From the NCBI GenBank assembly GCA_002389995.1, contig DGRR01000136.1, positions 1-9,071 of the forward strand: a stretch of 9,071 nt of DNA, in the 5' to 3' direction. This stretch comes from Ruminococcus sp. UBA4383 (GTDB taxonomy: Bacteria > Bacillota > Clostridia > Oscillospirales > Ruminococcaceae). The notes beneath the pieces were generated by a model. It made no database searches and was not told the DNA's origin. It was given only the letters and a program-made list of their open reading frames with translations. Below, piece after piece: positions 1-6,020 of the stretch. Numbering within the stretch: position 1 is the first letter of the stretch; every line of letters starts with the position of its first letter. A program made the position numbers and the translations under genes.

Positions 1-16
1 GTCGAGGGCTTTTCCT
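1..16 (+). rRNA. 3' end of 23S rRNA (partial)
   Basis: The first bases, GTCGAGGGCTTTTCC, resemble the conserved 3' terminus of Firmicutes 23S rRNA (the GGTCGAGGGCTTGACC-like end that pairs with the 5' end of the molecule). A 5S gene follows about 50 nt later, which is the usual 23S-5S order. The exact mature end cannot be set from this window, so position 16 is approximate. Confidence 0.65.
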
Positions 17-20
17 TTTG

Positions 21-41
21 TTTCAATGAGTTTGATTGAAA
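21..41 (+). other. 23S-5S spacer hairpin
   Basis: TTTCAAT (21-27) and ATTGAAA (35-41) form a 7-bp AT-rich stem with a 7-nt loop, between the 23S end and the 5S start. A role in rRNA precursor processing is inferred only from its position. The rest of the spacer, up to base 65, is T-rich with no other visible feature. Confidence 0.4.
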
Positions 42-65
42 TTGCTTTTTTCTTATGTTTTCAAA

Positions 66-181
<116 letters not shown>

Positions 182-185
182 ACAA

Positions 186-205
186 TGCCGAGCGGAAGTT
201 CGGCA
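186..205 (+). other. 5S-tRNA spacer hairpin
   Basis: TGCCGA (186-191) pairs perfectly with TCGGCA (200-205) around an 8-nt loop, filling most of the 30-nt gap between 5S rRNA and the tRNA. It has no T-run and so is not a terminator. A precursor-processing signal is the likely role, inferred from position. Confidence 0.4.
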
Positions 206-211
206 AAACAA

Positions 212-285
212 GGGCCAATAGCTCAGTTGGTTAGAGCATCCGGCTCATAACCGGACGGTCCGGGGTTCGAGTCCCTGTTGGCCCA
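212..285 (+). tRNA. tRNA with CAT anticodon, probably tRNA-Ile2
   Basis: A full 74-nt cloverleaf is visible. The acceptor stem is GGGCCAA/TTGGCCC with discriminator A285, the D stem is GCTC/GAGC, and the anticodon stem is TCCGG/CCGGA around loop CTCATAA (anticodon at 246-248). The T arm is CGGGG-TTCGAGT-CCCTG. CCA is not encoded (ACTTTA follows). It is not an initiator: G1-C72 is paired and the anticodon stem lacks the three consecutive GG G/CCC pairs of initiators. The CAT anticodon fits elongator Met or Ile2 (C34 modified to lysidine by TilS). The C4-G69 and C5-G68 pairs, and the close match of the anticodon arm to Bacillus Ile2, favour Ile2. Confidence 0.93.
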
Positions 286-289
286 CTTT

Positions 290-322
290 AAGACTTTCTC
301 TTTTGAGAAAGTCTTATTTTTA
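290..322 (+). terminator. rRNA operon terminator
   Basis: AAGACTTTCTC (290-300) and GAGAAAGTCTT (305-315) form a perfect 11-bp stem with a TTTT loop, followed by ATTTTTAT. This is a textbook Rho-independent terminator 4 nt behind the tRNA. It ends immediately before the Shine-Dalgarno sequence (324-330) of the next gene. Confidence 0.93.
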
Positions 323-333
323 TAGGAGGAAAT

Positions 334-657
334 ATGTTAGGTAAAATTATTACAGTAAAGGTTGACAGACCTCTCGGCAGTTATCACCCTGAATACAAAA
401 GCCTTTACTATCCTGTAAATTACGGCTATATTGAGGGCATTATAGCACCTGACGGTGAGGAACAGGACGCTTATATTTTAGGTGTGGACAAGCCTGTTGA
501 TATTTTTACAGGCAAAATAATCGCAATAGTTCACCGCTTTGATGATGTTGAGGAAAAATGGGTAGTATGTCCCGAAAACATGACCTTTACAAAAGATGAA
601 ATTATTGATAAAATTAATTTTCAGGAAAAATATTTTCAATCGGAAATTATAATGTAA
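334..657 (+). CDS. Short family I inorganic pyrophosphatase-like protein
   Basis: This 107-residue protein resembles the N-terminal half of soluble family I pyrophosphatases, which hydrolyse PPi to phosphate in the cytoplasm. Visible signatures are YPVNYGYI (26-33) and D40-G-E42-E-Q-D45, corresponding to the DGDPVD metal-binding motif of the E. coli enzyme with one Asp replaced by Glu. A later segment, DDVEEKWVVCP (70-80), may correspond to the second acidic metal site. The protein is much shorter than the roughly 175-residue classical enzyme and lacks its C-terminal helices. Similar short proteins are, to my recollection, annotated as inorganic pyrophosphatase in Clostridia, so this is probably a natural small form and not a truncation. 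The start is set by AGGAGGA (324-330), 3 nt before the ATG. There is no space for a promoter between the tRNA and this site except within the terminator or tRNA. Activity on PPi is not certain. Confidence 0.85.
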   Translation: MLGKIITVKVDRPLGSYHPEYKSLYYPVNYGYIEGIIAPDGEEQDAYILGVDKPVDIFTGKIIAIVHRFDDVEEKWVVCPENMTFTKDEIIDKINFQEKYFQSEIIM

Positions 658-660
658 AAT

Positions 661-692
661 GCCGTCTGTAACAATACAGACGGCAATTTTTT
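661..692 (+). terminator. Terminator between convergent pyrophosphatase-like gene and ilvE
   Basis: GCCGTCTGTA (661-670) and TACAGACGGC (675-684) make a perfect 10-bp stem with an ACAA loop, followed by AATTTTTTATT. It starts 3 nt after the plus-strand stop codon. Read on the minus strand, the hairpin is followed by ATTTTAC, a weaker T-tract, so it may also stop ilvE transcripts, whose stop codon lies just beyond it. Confidence 0.92.
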
Positions 693-693
693 A

Positions 694-1761
694 TTATTCA
701 ACGGGAACTGTCCAGCCAAATGTATCTTCAATCTTGCCCCACTGAATACCTGTCATTGTATCATAGAGCATCTGAGAGATTTTACCGATTTTATTACCGT
801 TGATTTCCATAACCTTGTCGCCCCATTTGAGGTGACCAACAGGTGAAATAACGGCAGCCGTACCTGTTCCGAAAACTTCATCAAGTTTGCCTGCATCATA
901 AGCATCAGCGATTTCCTGAATGTCGATACGTCTTTCCTCTACTTCGATACCCTTTGACTTGCAGACTTCAATAGCGGATTTTCTTGTGATACCGGGGAGA
1001 ATACTGCCCTGAAGCATAGGAGTTACGACTTTTCCGTCAATAACGAAGAAGATATTCATAGCACCTACTTCTTCAATGTATTTCTGTTCAACACCGTCAA
1101 GCCAGAGAACCTGAGAATAATTCTGCTTGTGAGCTTCGTCCTGACCGATGAGTGAAGCCGCATAGTTACCGCCTGTTTTAGCGAATCCCATACCGCCTCT
1201 TACGGCTCTTACATACTTGCTTTCAACGTAGATACTTACGGGGTTAAGACCTGTTTCGTAGTAAGCACCTGAGGGAGAAAGGATTATCATGAAGTAATAC
1301 TGTGAGCCGGGTTTAACGCCGAGGAAAGGGTCAACTGCGAAGATAAAGGGTCTTATGTAAAGTGATTCACCGTCTTTTGAGGGAACCCAGTCCTTTTCGA
1401 TTTTGAGGAGTTCCATAAGGCACTGCATACCGAGTTCTTCGGGAAGTTCAGGGATAACAAGTCTTTCATTTGATTTGTTAAGTCTCTTGAAGTTTTCCAT
1501 AGGGCGGAAAAGCTGAACTTTGCCGTCAGCAGTTCTGTAAGCTTTCATGCCCTCGAAAACTGTCTGACCGTAGTGCAGGCACATAGCAGCAGGAGAAAGT
1601 TCAATATTGCCGTAGGGGAGGATTTCGGGGTCATGCCAGCCCTGACCTTCATCATAGGGCATAAGGAGCATATAATCGGTAAAAACGTGACCGAAACCGA
1701 GTTTGTCACCAGGCTGTGGTTTAGCCTTTAAAGTTTCTGCTTTTGTGAATTTGATTTCCAT
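694..1761 (-). CDS. ilvE: Branched-chain amino acid aminotransferase
   Basis: This is a fold-type IV PLP enzyme of the longer BCAT (ilvE type II) class. It catalyses reversible transamination between branched-chain 2-oxo acids and Leu/Ile/Val using glutamate/2-oxoglutarate in the cytoplasm. The PLP lysine is in FAKTGGNYAAS (K195 when counted from the ATG). Other family motifs are LHYGQTVFEGMKAYR (about 62-76), IEEVGAMNIFF (about 229-239), LQGSILPGITR (250-260) and the phosphate-binding GTGTAAVISP (298-307). The length of 355 aa is normal. An in-frame TTG at 1770 directly abuts the ribosome binding site AAGAAGG (1771-1777), while the ATG at 1761 lies 9 nt from it, so the ATG is taken as the start. 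The gene follows a 42-codon ORF 48 nt upstream on the same strand and probably shares its promoter. Confidence 0.96.
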   Translation of the reverse strand: MEIKFTKAETLKAKPQPGDKLGFGHVFTDYMLLMPYDEGQGWHDPEILPYGNIELSPAAMCLHYGQTVFEGMKAYRTADGKVQLFRPMENFKRLNKSNERLVIPELPEELGMQCLMELLKIEKDWVPSKDGESLYIRPFIFAVDPFLGVKPGSQYYFMIILSPSGAYYETGLNPVSIYVESKYVRAVRGGMGFAKTGGNYAASLIGQDEAHKQNYSQVLWLDGVEQKYIEEVGAMNIFFVIDGKVVTPMLQGSILPGITRKSAIEVCKSKGIEVEERRIDIQEIADAYDAGKLDEVFGTGTAAVISPVGHLKWGDKVMEINGNKIGKISQMLYDTMTGIQWGKIEDTFGWTVPVE

Positions 1762-1809
1762 TTCATACAACCTTCTTTATAATATTTTCCGCATAAAGCG
1801 GGATACAGC

Positions 1810-1938
1810 TTAATAAGCGGAGAAGTATTTCTTCTCGTAGATTTTCTTGCACACGACAACAGCGGCAACGGCTGCCGAAGCAGCGAGAACAGTGGTAGTT
1901 ATAGCCGTAGCGATAATTATTTTGCCTTTTTTAGTCAT
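1810..1938 (-). CDS. Small single-pass membrane protein, 42 aa
   Basis: Reading the minus strand from ATG (1938-1936) gives 42 residues starting MTKKGKIIIATAITTTVLAA and ending with a basic/aromatic tail (KKIYEKKYFSAY) before TAA. A Lys-rich start, a hydrophobic Ile/Ala/Val/Thr segment (about residues 7-29) and a positively charged C-terminus suggest one transmembrane helix or an uncleaved signal anchor. AAAGGAGGA lies about 5 nt upstream, a near-perfect Shine-Dalgarno sequence, and an extended -10 promoter lies above it. It is the first gene of a probable two-gene transcript with ilvE. A short stem (CCGC 1789-1792 with GCGG 1798-1801) lies between the two genes. I do not recognise a family. 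The strong ribosome binding site and the Lys/hydrophobic/Lys layout make a real gene likely. Confidence 0.72.
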   Translation of the reverse strand: MTKKGKIIIATAITTTVLAASAAVAAVVVCKKIYEKKYFSAY

Positions 1939-1971
1939 AGAGTCCTCCTTTGTGGGATAAAACCTATATAG

Positions 1972-1996
1972 ATTATAACATATTTATCAGATAAAT
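1972..1996 (-). promoter_or_regulatory. Extended -10 promoter with palindromic operator for the sORF-ilvE transcript
   Basis: On the minus strand, TGTTATAAT (1980-1972) is a perfect extended -10 element; no good -35 hexamer stands 16-18 nt upstream. Instead, the spacer carries a 15-bp palindrome, ATTTATC-A-GATAAAT (1982-1996, plus strand). The start of transcription would be near 1965, leaving about 27 nt of leader before the small ORF. The palindrome shares its TCWGA core and 11 of 15 positions with the CodY consensus AATTTTCWGAAAATT. CodY control of ilvE is biologically plausible but unproven here. No T-box or attenuator structure is visible in the short leader. Confidence 0.7.
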
Positions 1997-2048
1997 TCCA
2001 TAGAAAACCATGAAAAATATGCACGAAAAAAGCTGTTGAAAACTCTGA

Positions 2049-3554
2049 TTATTCTATCATAGGGAGCTGAGTTACTGCGCCTGCATCGTACATTTGTATA
2101 GCATAGGCATCTTTTCCTGTTACACCGTCATTTCCGTTATACGCATCAGCGTTTGTCAAAGCCTCGTCCGAGAGGGAATATTTTGATTTGTTTGCGATAT
2201 ACTGTAATATTCTTACAGAGTCGGAAATAGAAACTCTGCCGTCAAGGTTAGCATCGCCGACAAGTTTTTCAGCGGTTACTTTAATTTTTACAGTAGTCAC
2301 AGTGTTTTCGGATTTTATTAAAATTTCGGCTTCACCGACACCGACAGCCTTTACAAGACCGTTGTTATCGACAGTAACTACATTGACATCAAGGGAAATC
2401 CATTCAGCGGAATCGGAAGATTTAAGCTGTAAAGTATTTCCTATGCCTTTTATTTCAAACTCCTGAATTTCATCAGGTTTTTCGTTATCGGGTTCATATG
2501 TTGAAACTATTTTTATCGGGTAGACGGTATCACCGACAGTTGCGGTGACGGTGCAAGTACCTGAACTTACAGCAGTAACAACGCCTTTTTCGTCAATAAC
2601 AGCAATACTTTCGTCAAGGGATTTCCATACAATTGAAGAAGTATCCTCAATATTTGAAAGTGTGATTACCTGAGATTTCTGCTCGTTTGAAAGTTCAATA
2701 GTGCCGATAAATTTAGTTTCGGGGACATAATCGGGGTCATATTCGGAAGTAACCTCAAAATAATATCTTACAGTATCATTTTCCGCATATATACGGCAGT
2801 TACCCTTATTCACAGCAGTAACAGTTCCGTTCTGGTCAACAGTTGCGACATTTTCGTCTGTACTGCTCCATGTAAGACCTTCCGCCTGAGTGGTAATTTT
2901 TCGTGTAGGCTTTTCATTGGTGAGTGTAAAGGAATTTACATACTGTTCCTGAATTTCAGGGGTTGAATCCTCAGCGGGGTCATAATCCGAAACGACAGGG
3001 ATAATATAAGTAGTATTGCCGAGTACAGCGGTTATATTACAGTTTCCTTTTCCGACAGCGGTTATATTGCCTTTTTCGTCAACAGTAGCGACATTTGTAT
3101 CTGAACTGCTCCACTGAGCGGCACTTGTATCCGCACCGTTGAATGAAGGTACAGCGGTATTGCGGGCATGGTCGAGGCGGATTTCATCGAGGGTAACAGT
3201 AACGGGTTCATCGGGAGTTTCGGCAGATTCTTCTGTAACTATTACTGTAAGGCTGAGAACCTGAGAGCTTGTTATTGCGTATACATTACATGAGCCGACA
3301 CCTGTACTTGTAATATTTCCGTTCTGGTCAACGGTTGCGACATTTTCGTTATCGCTTTTCCATGTGACAGTTAAATTATCGTTGTTGGTGAGTTTTATGG
3401 GGATAGTCTGACCTATTGCGGTAAAATTGAGTGTATTGGAAGAATCTTCCTCCGCATAAGCGGTATTGATAATATTTCTGCTTTGTAATGTCTGCAAAGT
3501 ACCGCCCATGATGCAGAGGGCAGACATAAGGGCGATTATTTTTTTGTAATTCAT
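2049..3554 (-). CDS. Secreted protein with five BIG2 Ig-like repeats and a C-terminal dockerin
   Basis: This 501-residue secreted protein has an N-terminal signal peptide (Lys4-Lys5, hydrophobic about 6-20, likely cleavage after AYA at 32-34). Five bacterial Ig-like group 2 repeats follow at about 40-107, 117-188, 205-270, 281-350 and 363-427. Each is marked by a W-x-S-x-[DN]-x-x-[VI]-A-x-[VI]-D-x-x-G pattern and a following G-x-[CA] strand. The C-terminus (432-490) is a type I-like dockerin. Its first calcium loop is canonical (D434, N436, D438, G439, D445); the second is less regular (N473, N475, D476, D482). Dockerins bind cohesins on scaffoldins, so it probably docks to a cellulosome-like or cell-surface complex. 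No catalytic domain or LPXTG anchor is present. The start overlaps the phosphatase stop as ATGA, with GGAGGT inside the phosphatase gene as ribosome binding site. No convincing terminator follows the stop. Confidence 0.93.
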   Translation of the reverse strand: MNYKKIIALMSALCIMGGTLQTLQSRNIINTAYAEEDSSNTLNFTAIGQTIPIKLTNNDNLTVTWKSDNENVATVDQNGNITSTGVGSCNVYAITSSQVLSLTVIVTEESAETPDEPVTVTLDEIRLDHARNTAVPSFNGADTSAAQWSSSDTNVATVDEKGNITAVGKGNCNITAVLGNTTYIIPVVSDYDPAEDSTPEIQEQYVNSFTLTNEKPTRKITTQAEGLTWSSTDENVATVDQNGTVTAVNKGNCRIYAENDTVRYYFEVTSEYDPDYVPETKFIGTIELSNEQKSQVITLSNIEDTSSIVWKSLDESIAVIDEKGVVTAVSSGTCTVTATVGDTVYPIKIVSTYEPDNEKPDEIQEFEIKGIGNTLQLKSSDSAEWISLDVNVVTVDNNGLVKAVGVGEAEILIKSENTVTTVKIKVTAEKLVGDANLDGRVSISDSVRILQYIANKSKYSLSDEALTNADAYNGNDGVTGKDAYAIQMYDAGAVTQLPMIE

Positions 3555-4330
3555 ATTGTACCTCCGTCATTCTGCTGCGGCTGTATATTTTCGAGATATA
3601 CCGCAGCGATAATAGTAATATTGTCCTGACTTCCCTTTTCGAGAGCCTTTTTTACAAGAATTTCGAGTCTTGTTTCGAGGTTTTTGGGGAGTTCAAGAGT
3701 TTCCTGAATTTCGAGTGCAGGAACGTAGTCAGAAAGACCGTCCGTACATATTATAAATATATCTCCGTGCATCACATCAAATTCTCTTGTATCCACCTGT
3801 GGTTTAGCTTTGAGGTTGCCGAAAACGGGGCATATAATATTTCTGTGTACATGGGTTTTAGTTTCTGCAAAGGTTATAGAGCCTTCTTCATAGAGCATCT
3901 GTACGAGTGACTGGTCTCTTGTAAGCTGTCTGATATAGTCATCTCTGTAAAGATACATTCTTGAATCGCCTGAATTGAAAGTAATGATTTTATTTTCTTC
4001 AAAAGCAGCGAATCCGCAGAGAGTAGTCTGCATATTATTCAGTTCGGGGTTTTGGCTGCCTATATCCATAAGTTTGTTATGGACGCTGTAAAGGTCTGTA
4101 ACGAGGGTATCAGCGGAGAGAAAATCCATACCGCTCATTATGCCCAGACACATTCTTGAAGCCATTTCGCCCGACCTTTCGCCTGAAACGCCGTCAGACA
4201 CGGCGGTGACAAAGGGGACATCAATATTCATTGTAATGCTCCCGCTGTCACGGACTTCCCTGCCTATGAGGAAAGCGTCCTCATTATGTGGCATAACGCC
4301 TTTATTTGTAATTCCGCAGCAATAAAACAT
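3551..4330 (-). CDS. PP2C-family serine/threonine phosphatase
   Basis: This 259-aa cytoplasmic metal-dependent phosphatase (PPM/PP2C, the PrpC/Stp type) is expected to dephosphorylate Ser/Thr on targets of Hanks-type kinases. Metal and core motifs appear in order: NEDAF (16-20), AVSDGVSGERSG (43-54, D46-G47), FNSGDSRMYLYR (118-129), TRDQS (137-141), CTDGLSDYV (195-203, D197-G198) and GSQDNIT (233-239, D236-N237). The Arg normally just before the N-E-D motif is absent: the stretch is KGVMPHNED, one residue shorter than usual. The start is chosen from AGAGGA about 8 nt upstream, only 1 nt beyond the tatD stop. No partner kinase gene lies in the window. Its operon position between TatD and a secreted dockerin protein, below an LCP-like gene, suggests cell-envelope control, but this is inference. 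Confidence 0.95.
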   Translation of the reverse strand: MFYCCGITNKGVMPHNEDAFLIGREVRDSGSITMNIDVPFVTAVSDGVSGERSGEMASRMCLGIMSGMDFLSADTLVTDLYSVHNKLMDIGSQNPELNNMQTTLCGFAAFEENKIITFNSGDSRMYLYRDDYIRQLTRDQSLVQMLYEEGSITFAETKTHVHRNIICPVFGNLKAKPQVDTREFDVMHGDIFIICTDGLSDYVPALEIQETLELPKNLETRLEILVKKALEKGSQDNITIIAAVYLENIQPQQNDGGTI

Positions 4331-4331
4331 A

Positions 4332-5114
4332 TTAAAAATCCTCTGAATTTATCCTGTAAAATCTTTTTCCGTTTTCGCAAGTAATATCAAGGAGTTTCTG
4401 AACGGGTATATTTTTAATTTCGGCAGCTTTTTTGGCAGTATATTCTATCATTGAACTGTCGCAGCGTTTTCCTCTGAAAGGTACGGGTGCCATATAGGGG
4501 CAGTCAGTTTCGAGGAGGAGTTTTTCAAGCGGGACAGTTTCGAGAGCTTTTATTGCCTTTTTAGCGTTCTTAAAGGTTATGACACCTGTAAATCCTATAT
4601 ACATACCGAGGTTTATAATTTCCTGAGCGGTTTCGGCGGAATAGCTGAAACAGTGCATAACGCCTTCTGGGCGGTATTTTTTAAGGATATTGAGAGTATC
4701 GAGACAGGCATCTCTGCTGTGGATTATGACGGGCATATTCATATCCTTGGCAAATTCGAGCTGCTGGGAGAATAATTTTATTTGTTTATCCTTGTCATAG
4801 CCTTCATAGTGGTAATCAAGACCGATTTCGCCGACAGCCCTTACTTTTTTATTATTTCTGATAATATTTTCGATTATATCGAGATAATTTTCGGGTGTTG
4901 AACTGATATTTTCGGGGTGAATGCCTGCGGCTGAAAATATATAGCTGTATTTTTCGGCGAGTGCGGAATTTTCGGCAGAATCTTCAATTGAAGATGATGC
5001 GACGGTCACATATTTAACGCCTTTTTGTGGGAGTGTTCCGAGGAGTGATTCACGGTCGCAGTCAAATGCGCTGTCAGCATAATGTGCGTGGGTATCGAAT
5101 ATATTATTTATCAT
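4332..5114 (-). CDS. tatD: TatD-family metal-dependent hydrolase/DNase
   Basis: This 260-aa TIM-barrel amidohydrolase-fold protein belongs to the TatD/YcfH family of divalent-metal nucleases, some of which are 3'-5' exonucleases or D-aminoacyl-tRNA deacylases. The complete metal/catalytic set is visible: DTHAH (H9, H11), GIHPE (H66), VGEIGLDYH (E96), IIHSRDA (H132), MHCFS (H154) and ETDCPYMAP (D204). The C-terminal PFRGKRCDSS loop (about 212-221) also fits. Length is normal for the family. It begins 4 nt after the stop of the LCP-like gene, with a weak ribosome binding site (ACAGG), so it probably depends partly on coupling to the upstream gene. It ends 1 nt before the PP2C start. The TatD-associated radical SAM gene is 3 kb away on the other strand. 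Confidence 0.95.
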   Translation of the reverse strand: MINNIFDTHAHYADSAFDCDRESLLGTLPQKGVKYVTVASSSIEDSAENSALAEKYSYIFSAAGIHPENISSTPENYLDIIENIIRNNKKVRAVGEIGLDYHYEGYDKDKQIKLFSQQLEFAKDMNMPVIIHSRDACLDTLNILKKYRPEGVMHCFSYSAETAQEIINLGMYIGFTGVITFKNAKKAIKALETVPLEKLLLETDCPYMAPVPFRGKRCDSSMIEYTAKKAAEIKNIPVQKLLDITCENGKRFYRINSEDF

Positions 5115-5118
5115 ATTA

Positions 5119-5997
5119 TCAGCCTGTCTTTACTGCAAAATATTCCTCAACGATATTTTTGATAAATCCTTCGCTGGGGATAAAGTCTGCGTCAGCGTTA
5201 TTTCCGTCCATTGTGAGGAATCTTGAAATTGATTCGCTTCTTGAAAGCATATTTTTGATAGCGGTTTTGCGTTTTTTATAGTCAACAGCGGTAATATCGG
5301 AGTCAACCATATTTATTATAGTATTGAAGGAGTTGTCGAGACCGTCAGCGAGTCTTTTTCCGTCCGCCTGATTAATCATGTCTGATATTACGGAACTTGC
5401 GATATATGCTCTCTGCACTTCGCCCTCATCGAACATGGAGTATGTTATAAATTTTTCAATCTGTTCACCGCTGAGGTACTGTTCAGAGCCGTCACTGTTG
5501 AATCCTGACATCTGGACTTTTACGGGATAATTTACACCGCCTATCATATCGCAGGCTTTTTTGAGGGAATTGCCGTCAAATTTCATATATCTGTCGATAG
5601 TTATACCGAATACGATTTCAACAAATTCCTTTGCTGCGCTCACACCGCCCGCCTTGTAAGAGCCTGAGAGACTTCTCTGAACGCCGTCAATAACTGTAAT
5701 CATATTTGTAGGCAGACCGAGGAACATAAGCTTTTTATCCTTTGGTATAGACCTCATAAGCACGAATGTGGACGAACATTTCAGGTCGGGTTCATCGAGA
5801 ACGAGGAGAACAGTATGGCTGTCCTCATATGAAGTTGTAGCGACAACTCTCGGGGAAGGTTCTTTGAGTTCCTGTTCATTGCCGAGACCGAAATATTTAT
5901 ATATTCCGTAAGCACCTCCGCCAACTATCAGCAGTCCGAGAAATACTGTAATAAGAAATGGAACTGCTATTCTTCCGCTTTTTTTCTTCTTTGCCAT
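5119..5997 (-). CDS. Membrane-anchored LytR-CpsA-Psr (LCP)-like protein, key residues altered
   Basis: This 292-aa protein has a Lys-rich N-terminus (KKKK 3-6), one transmembrane helix (about 10-34) and an extracellular domain. The pattern resembles the LCP domain: HTVLLVLDEPD (61-71), STFVLMRSIPKDKKLMFLGLPTNM (76-99), SYKAGG (113-118), GITIDRYMKFD (131-141), DMIGGVNYPV (150-159) and LSGEQ (175-179). LCP enzymes transfer undecaprenyl-linked glycopolymers to peptidoglycan. Several residues that bind the pyrophosphate are missing: the usual R-S-D-T becomes CSST, S-x-P-R-D-T becomes GLPTNM, and the R-x-R after the LSGEQ motif is ITYSMF. It may therefore be a non-catalytic or divergent member. 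It is the first gene of the four-gene operon; AAAGGAG lies about 10 nt before the ATG, and a candidate promoter lies further upstream. Confidence 0.8.
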   Translation of the reverse strand: MAKKKKSGRIAVPFLITVFLGLLIVGGGAYGIYKYFGLGNEQELKEPSPRVVATTSYEDSHTVLLVLDEPDLKCSSTFVLMRSIPKDKKLMFLGLPTNMITVIDGVQRSLSGSYKAGGVSAAKEFVEIVFGITIDRYMKFDGNSLKKACDMIGGVNYPVKVQMSGFNSDGSEQYLSGEQIEKFITYSMFDEGEVQRAYIASSVISDMINQADGKRLADGLDNSFNTIINMVDSDITAVDYKKRKTAIKNMLSRSESISRFLTMDGNNADADFIPSEGFIKNIVEEYFAVKTG

Positions 5998-6020
5998 TTT
6001 AATAAAACTCCTTTCGCAAG

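Noticed and set aside
694..1770. TTG at 1770 as the ilvE start
   Set aside because: The ribosome binding site AAGAAGG directly abuts the TTG, leaving no spacing; the ATG at 1761 is 9 nt away and fits better.
2020..2048. Possible terminator after the dockerin gene (T-run at 2031-2026 on the minus strand)
   Set aside because: Only a 3-bp stem can be drawn before the T-run, too weak to call.
2188..2466. Plus-strand ORF opposite the BIG2-dockerin gene
   Set aside because: It is antisense to a well-supported coding sequence, with Ser/Thr-rich shadow composition and no recognisable domain.
3376..3570. Minus-strand ORF in another frame across the PP2C/BIG2 junction
   Set aside because: It overlaps the signal peptide region of the real gene, and the coupled ATGA start explains the junction.
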